Positions 9,396-20,275 of a stretch of 64,000 nt of DNA are shown here, in pieces (positions within the stretch are counted from its first letter, which is position 1; each line of letters starts with the position of its first letter). The position numbers and the translations under genes were made by a program. The notes beneath the pieces are model-generated. The model searched no databases and had not been told where the DNA came from. It worked only from the letters and a program-made list of their open reading frames with translations. This DNA is from Haematobia irritans (taxonomy: Eukaryota; Arthropoda; Insecta; Diptera; Muscidae). The stretch spans positions 147,745,526 through 147,809,525 of the forward strand of contig NC_134397.1 of assembly GCF_050003625.1 (NCBI RefSeq), written 5' to 3'.

Positions 9396-10894
9396 CTGCT
9401 ATGATATATGCCTAATCAGAGTGCCTTTATTTATGACTCACCAAATTTTACACTCACTGAAGCAATTCAGAAACTATTTTTCGTGGAGCAAAATTAGTTT
9501 TTATGCAACCACTGCTATTGTATCCCCCATGATATCTCACAATTATACTCGTACTAATATGAACATATGTAAACTTACATCTTCTCATATGTAGCGGAAT
9601 ACATATGTATTAGTGAGTGTTAGTGTGGGTAACAAATTACACTGATTGGGAATGTCGGACAAGAAGATTATGCTTGAAGTATGTGTAACTAGGACATGTG
9701 TTACTTAATTTCTAACAACATCCTCTTCCCCACCCAATGCACATTCACTTTTCCTCTTCATCTCTCTTTACTAACAATGCGAATGAGTTTAATTGTAAAT
9801 GGAAAACAGAAAATTATGTGATAATATGAAAAGTTGTACTACATGAGAGCAAGAGAGAGAGAGTGGAAGAGTATTTTATTCATAAAATATAGATTAAGAA
9901 CTTGTGAGTAAGTAGAGCTTGCAGGAAATCCTAGAAATACAATGGCAATAGGGTAAAATAAGTCCTTCGCTAACTATTAGTAAAAATTATGTTAAATGGA
10001 AGATGGAAAGTAATAAAATTAAGTTTGAGAAAGCTATATTCGGGAACAGTCAAATATAAAAGAGGTGTTATGAAGAAAAGTCAATGTAACCTAAATAAAT
10101 GTTGCCAGAAATTAAGCGGTTAATAGTCATTTTGATGAGTTTTAGAGCCAAAACCTAAAAATTATGATTCCTGCCCCAAATGGATGATTATTTAAACTTT
10201 CGAATTATTTATTAATGATCATATTATCATATTAAAGTAAAAAACGAGTATAAAATCATGAATTGTTGTGCAATAATGTAATACCTAAACTTGTCAATGG
10301 AATTTTATTCCCTTAAAACACATAAAAGTTTTAAAATATCAGATTATTTTTTGGGGATTATTTGGTAGAGAGAAAACTTACCATATCCTTTATATTGATT
10401 CTCAGAGAACGAGCTTGAGATTCGTCTTCTTCCCCGAAAATATAATCTTTCAGGAAATTAATGGCAATAGATAGAGTAGAGTAAGAGTAAGTCATCGGTT
10501 AACCATTAGTAAAAATTATATAACAAATGAAGATGGAATGAAGAAAACTGATTAATATAAAGTAATTAGAGAAAATAATAGTTGGGAATAGCAAACAGTG
10601 AGAGGTGATATAAGTAATTGGGCCCCAAAAACTCAGAAATGAAGATTTATCGTCATTGAGAATTGACAATTTTTGTCCCAAAATTTACCATTTTTAAAGT
10701 AATGCTTTCAGTAATTTTTTACCGGATATGTTGGTAGACATTAGCGGTAGAAATGAAGCAAACAACCTTCTTTTTAAACTACTCTAGGTTGACACATACG
10801 GAGTGTGATGAGGCTGAACAGGGCTGTGGCGTCGAGCCAATTTTGCTCGGCTCTGATACCACCATTTTTATCAGGCTCGGCTCCGACTCCGGGT
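9396..10894. other. Intron sequence with a diverged internal duplication
   Basis: No gene seen. Two segments about 520 bp apart are related: 9934-10080 and 10455-10600 share GGCAATAG, CTAACTATTAGTAAAAATTAT / TTAACCATTAGTAAAAATTAT and AGAAGATGGAA-like blocks. The stretch 10800-10890 is unusually GC-rich (GCTCGGCTC and CGGCTCCGACTCC). The purine run GAGAGCAAGAGAGAGAGAG lies at 9845-9865. Confidence 0.4.
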
Positions 10895-12299
10895 TGTAAC
10901 GGTCGATTTTATGGTAGCTCTTCTAAACATTCGCGCTACCTTTATTTGCCGACCGTACTCAGTGGAATGGGGTGGATTTTTTTGTTTAGAAGAAAATACA
11001 TTCTAACCTGCTACAAAATTAAAACTTAGGTAGCTAACCTTGCATAACGTTGACTAGCTTGTATACGGAAGTATTATAATGATAGTAAAGATGTTAGGCA
11101 TACTGGTGTGTAATGAGGTCATAGATGTTAACGACTCTCGTAATCATTACCCTCCCTTCCAATGTTGTCCCCAATGAGTCATTGGATAACCCTTTTTGAT
11201 AGTGCTCAATTGTAGTCCGAGTCTTTCGTGCAATGAAAAAAAACTATTCTAATTCATTTTTAAATCGCTTATGTATTTAATATAGGATAAACAAGATTGT
11301 GGACTGAATTAAGCATATTAAAAAATGTGTATAATAAAAACTAATTGTTTAAAGAAATATTAAAAATAATGTAAAATGTAGAAATGAAAATTAAAAGGAA
11401 TAAATATGTATTATATAAAATTTAAATTTAATGTCTTTATGTAAACAAAAATGAGTGAATATTTACAAACAAAAATTTTACTAACTTACCAGACAATTAT
11501 GTCCATCGTTGACCGCAGGCCTGTTGTCTCTTCTGGATTCTGGTTGCTTATTTTTAATAATGAAATATTCACTCTTGACAAAATTAGTTATAAGTTTAAA
11601 TGTGGTATTTTTGGTGTAGATAATTCGTCTATTTTATTGGTAGTATTATTAAAATCTTTTTGTCCCAATTGTTGTTTGCCTTATGATTATTTTCTTATGA
11701 AGCGATAAATCATAAAGAATTCGTCTTTATAATTGTTCTTCAGATTTGTAATATAGATGTTTAAATTATGCCAATTTCTCATATGACGTATACGTAACGG
11801 TCAACACAAAACCGTGAGCAAGCTTATAATACGCATACGCCATCATGTCCACTTCGCTTCCTCAATAAAAGTTAATACGCGAATCAAAATTATTAAACTT
11901 TCTCAATAGGAGGAATGAGAGATGAAAGCCTCCAATTCCTGAAAAAACACGTTTTTGGAGTCCTCAGACTGATTTACTTACAATAAAAAAATATATTTAC
12001 CTCCTTAATTTAGTATATATAATATAGTTCGCGTTCCACAGCAATATCATAAATTTAAATCTTTCTTGACTGATAATAATTACAAATCACAAAAATAAAA
12101 CAAAATACAATCTTCCTTTGTCGATGTAAATGTGACGTACCAAGCAAATATTTTTCCCAATCTCACAAAATAAATTTTCTCTGTACACACAAACTATATG
12201 ATAACAAACAAAAATTGCATTCAAACTAACTTGATTTCAAAAAAATTATATATGCAAAGTATTTGAACATACAGTACACTACAACGTGCTTACATATCA
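10895..12299 (-). repeat. Probable 3' LTR of the gypsy-like element
   Basis: Directly downstream of the integrase ORF on the - strand is a purine tract (GAGGAGGGG on the - strand, plus CCCCTCCTC at about 12300). It is followed by TGATATGTAAGCACG, a credible LTR start at 12299. The other end is uncertain. I propose 10895 because TGTAACG there (CGTTACA on the - strand) is a typical LTR end and a similar sequence recurs at 17726. The LTR would be about 1.4 kb. With no 5' LTR in the window this cannot be confirmed by pairing. Confidence 0.35.
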
Positions 12300-12354
12300 C
12301 CCCTCCTCAAAATCAGGATTTGGGGCTGCAAAGTCTCAAAGACTGATTCACTTT

Positions 12355-13656
12355 CTAAGTCCATATATCCATTGCATGATATATACCTGTATTCCCAGTT
12401 TCTAAGTCCCGAAGTTCGTAACTGACTGTTCCAATTCGACGCAGAACTTCTGCGTTTACTCCAACTGGAGCAAGTTTGCTATTAAATGTATTAACCTTAG
12501 AACTTTGAGCAAAGTTTCTTCTGATGACTTGTTGTCCGACTGAAAATTGTTTCTTTCTAGCCTTTAAGTTATACAATCGAGCATTCCTTTCGTATGCTTT
12601 ACGAACCCGTTCACGAATCTCATCTCGTAGTAAAGTGAACTCATCATCCCTTTCAATCTGTATATCTGTCTCATTTAAAAGTTGTAGTCTTTTCAGTATT
12701 TCGTAATCTTTTCCATTCGAAATCATTGATTGTCCAAAAACAATCTGGTACGGAGTCTTCCCCGTTGTCTGATGGATACTATTTCTTAACGCACAGTTTA
12801 TACTGTCGAGGTACACATCCCAATCACGTTGGTCGTGTCGAATATATGATTGCAATGCCTCGTTAATTGAGCGATTAACACGCTCGCTTGTATTAGCCTG
12901 AGGACTGTGAAAAGGCGTGAACGTATGCGTGACCCCAAAATTCTTCAAACATACTTTAAAGTCCTTGCTACGAAATTGTGTCCCATTGTCCGATAAAATC
13001 GTTTCCGGAACTCCGAAACAATTAAATATATCTTTTCGGAGATAGTCAATGATTTCTTTTGAACAAAATTTTCGTAAAGGCCGCAAAAAAGTAAATTTGG
13101 AGAAATGATCCAATATTATCAATATGCCTATAAAACCTTTTTTGGTCCTGGGCAGTGGCCCTATAAGGTCAATATAAAATCTTTGAAAGGGTCGTTCAGT
13201 TTTAACAAATTGACCCAATGGTGGTCTCATAGTTGTCGAAGGCGACTTAGATGTTCTGCAAAGATCACAATCTTGAATATAATCCTTTACGTCTGTACAG
13301 ATTCTAGGCCAATAAAAAAAACGCCTCACTCTTTCCAAAGTTTTACCAATGCCTCCATGCGCCGCATTTGGTAAATTATGAGCAGTAAATATAACCTGTT
13401 TTCTTAGTTGAGATGGTACAAAAAGTTTCCACGATTCTGACTCGTCACTGTTACCTTCAGAAAATTGGGTCCGTTTGTATATAAATTTGTCAACGACTTT
13501 AAAGTCCGGCACCTCATTTCTACTCAATTCTGTCCTCAATTTGGAATACTCATCACTGTCGAAATATCTAGAATCAAGATTTATAGGTAATGTTTGTAGC
13601 TCGATCGCATCCACGAAGTCTTCTCCTTCATGAACTCGCGATAAAGTGTCCGGCAC
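12355..13656 (-). CDS. Ty3/gypsy-type integrase, 5'-truncated pol fragment
   Basis: An open frame of 433 codons. It opens with PDTLSR, the usual residue string after RNase H in gypsy pol, so everything upstream (gag, protease, RT, RNase H) is gone. The HHCC zinc-binding region is at residues 93-133 (H93, H100, C130, C133). The DDE catalytic core has D163 (IDLIGPLPR), D223 (SDNGTQF) and E258 (SERVNR), that is D-59-D-34-E. The C-terminal GPY/F-like module is at residues 385-430, where the normal GPY is not well kept. Integrase joins the element's DNA ends to the host chromosome. The frame is uninterrupted, so the truncation is recent or the integrase has been spared. There is no chromodomain and no env. 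A probable LTR follows at 12299. Confidence 0.85.
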   Translation of the reverse strand: MPDTLSRVHEGEDFVDAIELQTLPINLDSRYFDSDEYSKLRTELSRNEVPDFKVVDKFIYKRTQFSEGNSDESESWKLFVPSQLRKQVIFTAHNLPNAAHGGIGKTLERVRRFFYWPRICTDVKDYIQDCDLCRTSKSPSTTMRPPLGQFVKTERPFQRFYIDLIGPLPRTKKGFIGILIILDHFSKFTFLRPLRKFCSKEIIDYLRKDIFNCFGVPETILSDNGTQFRSKDFKVCLKNFGVTHTFTPFHSPQANTSERVNRSINEALQSYIRHDQRDWDVYLDSINCALRNSIHQTTGKTPYQIVFGQSMISNGKDYEILKRLQLLNETDIQIERDDEFTLLRDEIRERVRKAYERNARLYNLKARKKQFSVGQQVIRRNFAQSSKVNTFNSKLAPVGVNAEVLRRIGTVSYELRDLETGNTGIYHAMDIWT

Positions 13657-13659
13657 AGG

Positions 13660-13966
13660 TTATATAATTAAATCCCATTTTAACAACACTCACTTGCAAT
13701 TCTATGGTGGAAGGTATCAAAAAATGGACCGATATAAATTATCCTATTCGTTTATGTGTTCAAAAGAGCTGTAAATTTCATTTTTAACGCCAATTTCACA
13801 GCGCTAAACCTTAGTATTTTATGAGTATAAAAGAACTCTATATTTGTTCAATAAGTTAAAATACGACATAAGTCTTTATGGAGGCCTCGTCACAAAATGA
13901 GAAAATTGTCTTTCCTACAATCGATCTCTTTTTTCTAGCTGCATTCCTACAATCTATCTCCTTTTT
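13660..13966. other. Intergenic/intronic sequence beside the gypsy fragment
   Basis: No ORF. Two imperfect direct copies of CTACAATC...TCTAGCTGCATT lie at about 13914-13978. The second supplies the target site of the next SINE. Confidence 0.35.
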
Positions 13967-14319
13967 CTAGCTGCATTGGGAGCCACCGTGGTGCAATGGT
14001 TAGCATGCCCGCCTTGCATACACAAGGTCGTAGATTCGACCGAACACCAAAAAGTTTTTCAGCGGTGGAATATCCCACCTCAGTAATGCTGGTGACATTT
14101 CTGAGGGTTTCAAAGCTTCTCTAAGTGGTTTCACTGCAATGTGGAACGCCGTTCGGACTCGGCTATAAAAAGGAAGTCCCTTGTTATTGAGCTTAACATG
14201 GAATCGGGCAGCACTCAGTGACAAGAGAGAAGTTCACCAATGTGGTATCACAATTGAATAGTCTAAGTGAGCCTGATACATCGGACTGCCACCTAACCTA
14301 ACTTATCCTAGCTGCATTG
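13967..14319 (+). mobile_element. tRNA-derived SINE with 12-bp target duplication
   Basis: The body is 13979-14307. It is flanked by perfect duplications of CTAGCTGCATTG (13967-13978 and 14308-14319). The A box TGGTGCAATGG is intact. The B box is damaged by a small deletion (GGTCGTAGATTCGACCG), so this copy is probably transcriptionally dead. The tail reads GTCTAAGTGAGCCTGATAC then GGACTGCCACCTAACCTAA. Confidence 0.88.
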
Positions 14320-14610
14320 ATTGTGAAGCAACTTTAGTGTCTATCTTATGTGCGAAGCTATTAACCACGGAATGGTTGAATTACACTGTGACGCAAAATT
14401 CAGCTCTTTGACTCCAAACAAAAAATTACTTATCCCATCCGGAAGTACAGAGATACAACTTTGTTAAATACCCTAAAAATAAATTCACAGCATTTTTCGA
14501 GATATGGCCATACAAAAATTGCAAAAAGTGCTCAAAATCGAATTTGGCGACAAAACTTTCGAGGCTCATTCATAAAAGACGAACGGCAACGAAATTACCA
14601 GCATTTATTT
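14320..14610. other. Short unique stretch
   Basis: Nothing recognised between the SINE and the next HINE-A. Confidence 0.35.
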
Positions 14611-15883
14611 TTATACCCTCCACCATAGGATGGGGGTATATTAACTTTGTCATTCCGTTTGTAACACATCGAAATATTGCTCTAAGACCCCATAAAGTAT
14701 ATATATTCTGGGTCGTGGTGAAATTCTGAGTCGATCTAAGCATGTCCGTCCGTCCGTCTGTTGAAATCACGCTAACTTCCTAACGAACTTGAAACTTGGC
14801 ACAAGTAGTTGTTATTGATGTAGGTCAGATGGTATTGCAAATGGACCATATCGGTCCACTGTTACGTATAGCCCCCATATAAACGGACCCCTAGATTTGG
14901 CTTGCGAATCCTCTAAGAGAAGCAAATTTCATCCGATCCGACTGAAATTTGGTACATGGTGTTAGTATATGGTCTCTAACAACCATGCAAAACTTTGTAC
15001 ACATCGGTCCATAATTATATATAACCCCCATATAAACCGATCCCCAGATTTGGCTTGCAGAGCCTCTAAGAGAAGGGAATTTCATCCGATCCGGGTGAAA
15101 TTTGGTACATGGTGTTAGCATATGATCTCTAACAATCATGCAAAAATTGGTCCACTTCGATCCATAATTATATATAGCCCCCATATAATCCGATCCCCAG
15201 ATTTGGTTTGCGGAGCCTCTAAGAAAAGCAAATTTCATGCGATCCGGCTGAAATTTGGTACATGGTGTAAGTATATGGTCTCTAACAATCATACAAAAAT
15301 TGGTCCACATAGGTCCATAATTATATATATTTAACAACCATGTCAAAAGTGGTCCATTATCATATATAGCGCCCATATAAACCGATCCCGAGATTTGGTT
15401 TTGGAGCCTCTTGGAGGAGCAAATTTCATCCGAGTCAGTTGAAATTTGGTACATATGGCCGTTAACAACCATACCTAACTAGGTCCATATCGGTCTATAG
15501 TTGTATATAGCCCTCAGATAAATCGATCTCCCATCACACAAAAATTGGTCCATATCAAGTTCATAATTGTTGCCCCCATATAAGCGGCCCTCATATTTCT
15601 ATTCTGGCTCTCCACGTACCGTGCAAAAGTCCATATCGATTCGTAATTATTTGTAGACTTACCTATACATAACTTTTTTGTCTAATATATACCACATATG
15701 GACTAACTCACAATTTAGAAAATGATATTAAGAAGTTTTAAGATACCTTGCCATCGGTAAGTATTACCACAACGCATTTAATTCGATTGTGGATGACAGC
15801 CTTTCGCAGAAGTTTCTACGCAATCCACGGTGGAGGGTATATAAGATTCGGCCTGGCCGAACTTACGGCCGTATATACTTGTT
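14611..15883 (+). mobile_element. HINE-A, complete
   Basis: The 5' end is TTATACCCTCCACCATAGGATGG. It is followed by AGTATATATATTCTGGGTCG, GAGTCGATCTAAGCATG and GTCCGTCCGTCTG (about 14745). Minisatellite units run from 14860 to about 15480. The 3' block has CGATTGTGGATGACAGCC, CAATCCACGGTGGAGGGT, hairpin GATTCGGCCTGGCCGAAC and TATACTTGTT. No target duplication is evident, which fits Helitron/Helentron-type insertion. Together with 6700-8034 it defines the family. Confidence 0.87.
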
Positions 15884-16039
15884 CTCCTCTCATCGAGTAC
15901 TTTCGGCTGAGATAAGTGATTTTTTGTTTATATTTTTTGTGTTACACTGCACAGTGGTCGGTGCTGTATAGAGTTAGCGGAAACTAACTCCATACAGCAA
16001 CGAGTTAGCGGAAACTATCTCGGCCACAGCTCTATAATT
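15884..16039. repeat. Short direct/inverted repeat GAGTTAGCGGAAACTA
   Basis: Two copies of GAGTTAGCGGAAACTA lie near 15972 and 16001, linked by CTCCATACAGCAAC, an inverted match to GTGCTGTATAGAGTTAG just before. The function is unknown. Confidence 0.5.
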
Positions 16040-16690
16040 ATGTCAGATCTATTTAATGATAAAGTGGAATTGATTGCTAACGTTTTGGTATAGTCCCCTA
16101 TATAGACTCGAAACTGTATTTTTTATCCGATTTGGCTGTAAATTGAAATCTAAAGGCATTTTAGGACCAAAAGTAGGTGTGCTGAAAATTGTGTGTATCG
16201 GTCCATGTTTTGGTATAACCCCCATATAGACCGATCTCCCAATTTTACTTCTTGGGTTTCTAGAAACCTGAAATTGGAAATCTAGAGGTATTTTAGGACC
16301 ACAAATAGGAATGCCGAAAATGGTGCCTATCGGTCCACGTATCTACATAGCCCCCATATAGACCGATATCCCGATTTTTCTTCTTGGGCTTCTAGAAATC
16401 GTATTTTCTATCCGATTTGCCTTAAACTTCAAATACAGAGGTATTTTAGGACCACAAATAGGTGTGAAGAAAATGATGGTTATAGGTTCATGTGTTGATA
16501 TAGCCCCCAAATAGACCGATCTTCCGATTTTATTTTCTGGGCTTCTGGAAAACGTACTTTCTATCCGATTTGCCTAAAATTTAAAACCTAGAAGTATTTT
16601 AAGATCACAAATAGGTGTAACGAAAATGAGATGAATCAGCCCATGTGTTGGTATAGCCCACGTATAGACCGATCTCGCCATGGAGTAACC
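16040..16690 (+). mobile_element. HINE-C minisatellite fragment
   Basis: About four units with ATATAGACCGATCTCCCG, TTCTTGGGCTTCTAGAAA, TATTTTAGGACCACAAATAG and TATCGGTCCA motifs. They match the complete HINE-C interior at 47440-48500. Both termini are absent. Confidence 0.75.
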
Positions 16691-17389
16691 AAGGGCAAAT
16701 CTTGTGGTATTTTCTTGTGGTGTTTTCTATATAAAGACATTGTAAAACAAGATTGTTTTGAAAATTCGCCCTATTTTCATCGAACACGTTTGTTCGTCAT
16801 CTCAATACCTTGTATTCAAGTACAAACAACGATGTAATCGGACATTTCTAGCACGAGTTATAATTTGTTTAGTGAAAAAAAGTCAGAAAAACTAAAAATA
16901 ACGGGATATCTCAAAAACGGTTACATAAAAAACATTTTTAACATTCATTTTCGAATTCAACAGATCAAAATACATAAGAAAAGTCATTAAATGTACATTT
17001 TCAGTGTAAACTAATGTTAACAAACACCACACAACAATTCATATTTGGATATAAAAAAACAAGACCACTTCGGTATTAGGGAGATAACACAAAGAGGGGC
17101 AAAAGAAATCAGCTGATTTTATCAATATTGAATCTTGAAATATTAACTAATAAACCACAAAAAACCCCATTGGAGATTTTAGGGGGGAACACAACTAAAA
17201 CTCTAGTTAAAATTTACATATATGGACGAACAAACACGTAACAATGAGACTGAAAAATATTAATTTTATAACAAATTTAAAACAAGTTTTACACATTGTT
17301 ATTATTTTAAAATATAGTTAACAACATTTTATTTAATATTCATTTCGATTTCGATAGAAATCGATTTTGATTTCGATAGAAGTTTTTCT
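16691..17389. other. Intron sequence, nothing recognised
   Basis: AT-rich, with no ORF of interest. A direct pair GATTTCGATAGAAATCGAT / TTTTGATTTCGATAG occurs near 17346-17380. Confidence 0.35.
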
Positions 17390-17725
17390 TCTCCTAAACT
17401 AAGTGTCCTAGAGCGAAAAGGGGTTTAATTTGTGACCATCCTCAAAAAAATTGAAAAATCCACCAAAAACTATAAAAATTGTAATTGTTATATGAAAAAC
17501 TTCTTTTGCCCATATCTCCTTAAATGTACGCCCTAGAGCGAAAAGGACTTTAGTTCGTGACCATCCCCAAAATGTTTATATGAGAAACTTCTTTTGCCCA
17601 TATCTCCTAAACTTAGCAGTCTAGAGCGAAAAGGGCTTTAATCCGTGACCATCCTCAAAAAAATTTAAAAATCCACCCAAAACCTAAAAAAATTGAATTT
17701 CTTATATAAAAAACTTATTTTGCCC
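17390..17725 (+). repeat. Family F tandem repeat, about three units
   Basis: Units of about 110-130 bp repeat the sequence CCTAGAGCGAAAAGG, TTAATTTGTGACCATCC and GCCCATATCTCCT. A single diverged unit recurs at 19975-20045 (GTCCTAGAGCGACAAGGAC). Origin unknown; probably the interior of another minisatellite-bearing element. Confidence 0.65.
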
Positions 17726-17830
17726 TGTAACGACTCTCACCCTAGATCCTAACTTCTACTGATCGTTGCTACTGAATGTTCCGACCTTGCTCAGTGGAGG
17801 TTCTTGTCGTCGAAGTTAGATCCCAGTGGC
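17726..17830. repeat. LTR-end-like fragment
   Basis: TGTAACGACTCTCACCC ... TTCCGACCTTGCTCAGTGG resembles the candidate outer end of the gypsy LTR at 10895 (TGTAACGGTC ... GCCGACCGTACTCAGTGG). It could be an LTR remnant of a related element. The match is partial. Confidence 0.3.
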
Positions 17831-18279
17831 TTAGACTACTAATAAAATTTTAATGGTAGTATACACATTTTTTTCTCATAATGACAGACCTATTTAGTTA
17901 TTTAAAAGAAAACGGAACCGCACCCGGAAAATGGATATCTACACGCAAAGAAAAAAACGTTTGGAAAACGTGTACCGAAAACGTTTTTCTTCTGTTAGAG
18001 TTTTTTGAATTGTTTCGAAAATTTTAAACTTTTATCACCAAAAAAATTCGTTTGTTACAAAATTTTTATTTTTTCAATAAAAAATATTATTTTTGAAATA
18101 ACAACACAGTCCATTTCGTTTATATCAAACACAGTTCTTTTCTGACTTTAGGTCTTTAAGAAGACACATTTTACAGTTCAAAATTTAATATAGTACAATG
18201 TAATGTTGAACATTTTTTCGGAATCTTCCGAATATATCTGGAATATATGTAAAAAAACAAAAGCAAAAAAAAAAACTTT

Positions 18280-18352
18280 GGCCGAAGCAGGGATCGAACC
18301 CACGACCCTTGGCATGAGAGTCGGACGTAGCTACCACTGCTCCACGGTGCCA
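18280..18352 (-). other. tRNA-like module B (Pol III A and B boxes, T-run)
   Basis: A 73-nt block. On the - strand it starts TGGCACCGTGGAGCAGTGG (A box TGGAGCAGTGG, D-stem AGC/GCT) and has B box GGTTCGATCCC in a pairable T-arm (GTGGG/CCTGC with G-T pairs). A run of eleven T follows directly, as for Pol III termination. The acceptor stem pairs at only about three positions and no clean anticodon stem can be drawn. I therefore call it tRNA-like, not a working tRNA. Confidence 0.65.
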
Positions 18353-18464
18353 AACTAAATGTTTGTTTCTGTTAAATAAACTTTGTTTATTCGGTTCGTG
18401 GGCGCCGCAAGCTATGCTATATAAATATAACTTATATGGATATTTATCTATTGATGACCATAAC

Positions 18465-18540
18465 AGGTACATAGCTCAGTGGTTAGTGTGTTGGCTTACA
18501 ATGTGCATGGTCCGCGGTTCGATTCTCCGTCCAGGCGAAA
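18465..18540 (+). other. tRNA-like module A (Pol III A and B boxes)
   Basis: It reads GGTACATAGCTCAGTGGTT, with A box TAGCTCAGTGG, and then CCGCGGTTCGATTCTCC, with B box GGTTCGATTCT. It is 73-76 nt long, the size of a tRNA. No strong T-run follows on the + strand. The module is transcribed away from module B. The cloverleaf is incomplete. Confidence 0.6.
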
Positions 18541-18781
18541 GGTAAAAAAAAATTAAAAATTTATAAATTCGTATAATTTCTTCTACATTGTTGGTATTAC
18601 AGGAAAAGGTGTTAAGAACTTAAAATCCTCGTGGATGTGAGAAAGAAAAGTATAAACGTTTATCACAAAAAGTATATACTTTTCTTTCAAATACACTTCC
18701 TTACAGCGAAAAGCAAATGAGAAACGAACTTTGTTTGTCCAAAATTTCGTTTGGGAGAAAAGAATTATTTTTTTGCGTGTA

Positions 18782-19974
18782 GGTGTCATTGATATCCGAT
18801 CAGTTGTCCCATACTGCCTTGCCGACCATGGTGTTTGCCAGCCCTATTGACACTCTACACGATCAAACCTTCAATTTCGAAAATTAAATTCAAATACTTT
18901 AATAATATTGCATATTTTTAGGAATCATTATATTGACAATTATTTCTAGATCAATCAATAAATTAAAGATGAATTAAAAATTATGTTAAATTGCAATAAG
19001 TAGCCTACCTCTATATTTTAAAATTCTAATACAACATAACAAATCAGAATCAGTTGAAAAATCTTATATAATGAAAATTCCCATCATCCATAGATATATA
19101 ACTAATAAAAAAAAAATAAAAACAAGAACAAAGATTCTATAATACTCACGAAAATTATTTGAATTACTCAGCCAACAAGCGCTTGTGGACCAGTATTTGA
19201 GTTACAGTTTCTTAATATAATTTAAATTAAGAGTATATACATATATAGATGAGTAGGTTAGCTGTCTCCATAGTATTTTCTGGAAAACGTTGATCTATAT
19301 TGATTGTAATTTTTCGAAGTGTAGGCCAGAGAGTGCTCTAGAAATAGTTTCCTTATATAATTTCTTTTGATACCCGGATTCTTTGCTGATTCATGTAATT
19401 TATAGCGAATTGCGCTATTTACGTAAATTTGGGATATTTATGCCGCATTAATTTCCATTTTGAAAGCCTTTTTTCACAATCAACTTAAATTGTACACTTC
19501 AGCCATGTCAAAATTCCATATGCCAATTTTGCAATCTTTGGGATAGTCATCCCACAGATTCCAAAAGATCTGTGTCCAAATATCAGCCTTTCCAACTTTC
19601 TTTGTTGATATTGATGATGTCGGACCAGTATTCAAATTTAAAAAAAAATTAAAGGATTTCTAAAACAAAAATTACCCATAATATCACTAAACCATATATT
19701 GACCGAAACCACAAAAAAACTTACCGGCTAAAGATAAAAATTGTATTTCGCAGCTAATTGCAATAAATCTTATTTGCAAATCAAAACCAATTTCTCTTTA
19801 TGTTTTATTTTATAAAAATCTTTGCTTGCAACTTATTATGCTTGTGAAGTCGATACAGAATGAAATTTTTTTATTTTCCAATTGACACATGAATGAAAGG
19901 CATTTCAATTTTTCAATTGCCTTTAAAAAAAATCAATTTAAATTTTTCAAAGTAAAACTGTGCAAGTGCGTGAA
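18782..19974. other. Intron sequence, nothing recognised
   Basis: AT-rich with no meaningful ORF. No repeat known from elsewhere in the window except a purine/pyrimidine-simple tract near 19110. Confidence 0.4.
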
Positions 19975-20045
19975 ACCCCCGTCAAAGCCCATATCTCCTA
20001 AACTAAACGTCCTAGAGCGACAAGGACTTTAATTCGTGACCACGT
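19975..20045 (+). repeat. Family F single unit
   Basis: It contains GCCCATATCTCCTAAACTAA and GTCCTAGAGCGACAAGG, matching the tandem units at 17390-17725. It lies about 125 bp upstream of the last exon's acceptor. Confidence 0.6.
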
Positions 20046-20168
20046 TATCGTTATGGAAAAAGTCCGGAAAAACTCTATATAATTCATTAATTGCATATGT
20101 AGATATAATTTCACAGTATTGTTATTAATAAAATTAACAAAACATTATGTTTGTTTTTTCCTTTGCAG

Positions 20169-20275
20169 AATCTGTGGTGAATAATGCCTCTTCTCTAACG
20201 TCCGATGATGAAGATGAAGAAGCCGATGATGAGGACAGTGCGGAGGGTAGTGCCGATCAGATTATGGTATTTTAA
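20169..20275 (+). CDS. Cow: Last coding exon: acidic C-terminus of the Cow/testican-like protein
   Basis: The acceptor is preceded by a pyrimidine tract (TTTTTTCCTTTGCAG). The first two bases complete a glutamate codon begun by the last base of exon 2006-2143. The exon then encodes 34 residues and a TAA stop at 20273-20275. It starts SVVNNASS, which has an N-glycosylation sequon (NAS), and continues with a run in which 12 of 14 residues are Asp or Glu. It ends SAEGSADQIMVF. Testican-family proteins end in such acidic tails with Ser-Gly glycosaminoglycan sites. Here the nearest equivalent is EGSAD, which lacks a clean Ser-Gly. That phase, acidity and strand all agree with the thyroglobulin exon supports one gene. 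The family name remains inference. Confidence 0.7.

Larger units (their letters stand above)
17942..18779. mobile_element. TIR element with twin tRNA-like modules, copy 1
   Basis: An 838-bp element flanked by TA on both sides (17940-17941 and 18780-18781). The terminal inverted repeats are CACGCAAAGAAAAAAACG on the left and, on the other strand, CACGCAAAAAAATAATTC on the right. It has no transposase ORF, so it is non-autonomous. In the middle are two tRNA-like blocks, each with A and B boxes of RNA polymerase III, pointing away from each other across about 112 bp. A second copy lies inverted at 57383-58255 with the same layout, which shows that the twin arrangement belongs to the element. TA duplication suggests Tc1/mariner-type mobilisation. 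Confidence 0.8.
2144..20168 (+). other. 18-kb intron of the Cow-like gene, packed with repeats
   Basis: The donor at 2144 (GTAAGT) and the acceptor ending TTTGCAG at 20168 are both phase 1, and I see no convincing coding exon between them. About half the intron is identifiable mobile DNA, listed separately: HINE-A, HINE-B and HINE-C, two full SINEs, a gypsy fragment, a twin-tRNA TIR element, minisatellite arrays and a small MITE. An unrecognised small exon cannot be excluded. Confidence 0.6.

Noticed and set aside
18280..18352. Genuine tRNA gene
   Set aside because: A and B boxes and a T-run are present, but the acceptor and anticodon stems do not pair and the block sits inside a two-copy TIR element.
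18363..18545. Short ORFs across the twin tRNA-like modules (also 57651-57917, 57724-58023)
   Set aside because: They are translations of the tRNA-like and spacer sequence of a TIR element and are repeated in both copies; no protein motif.
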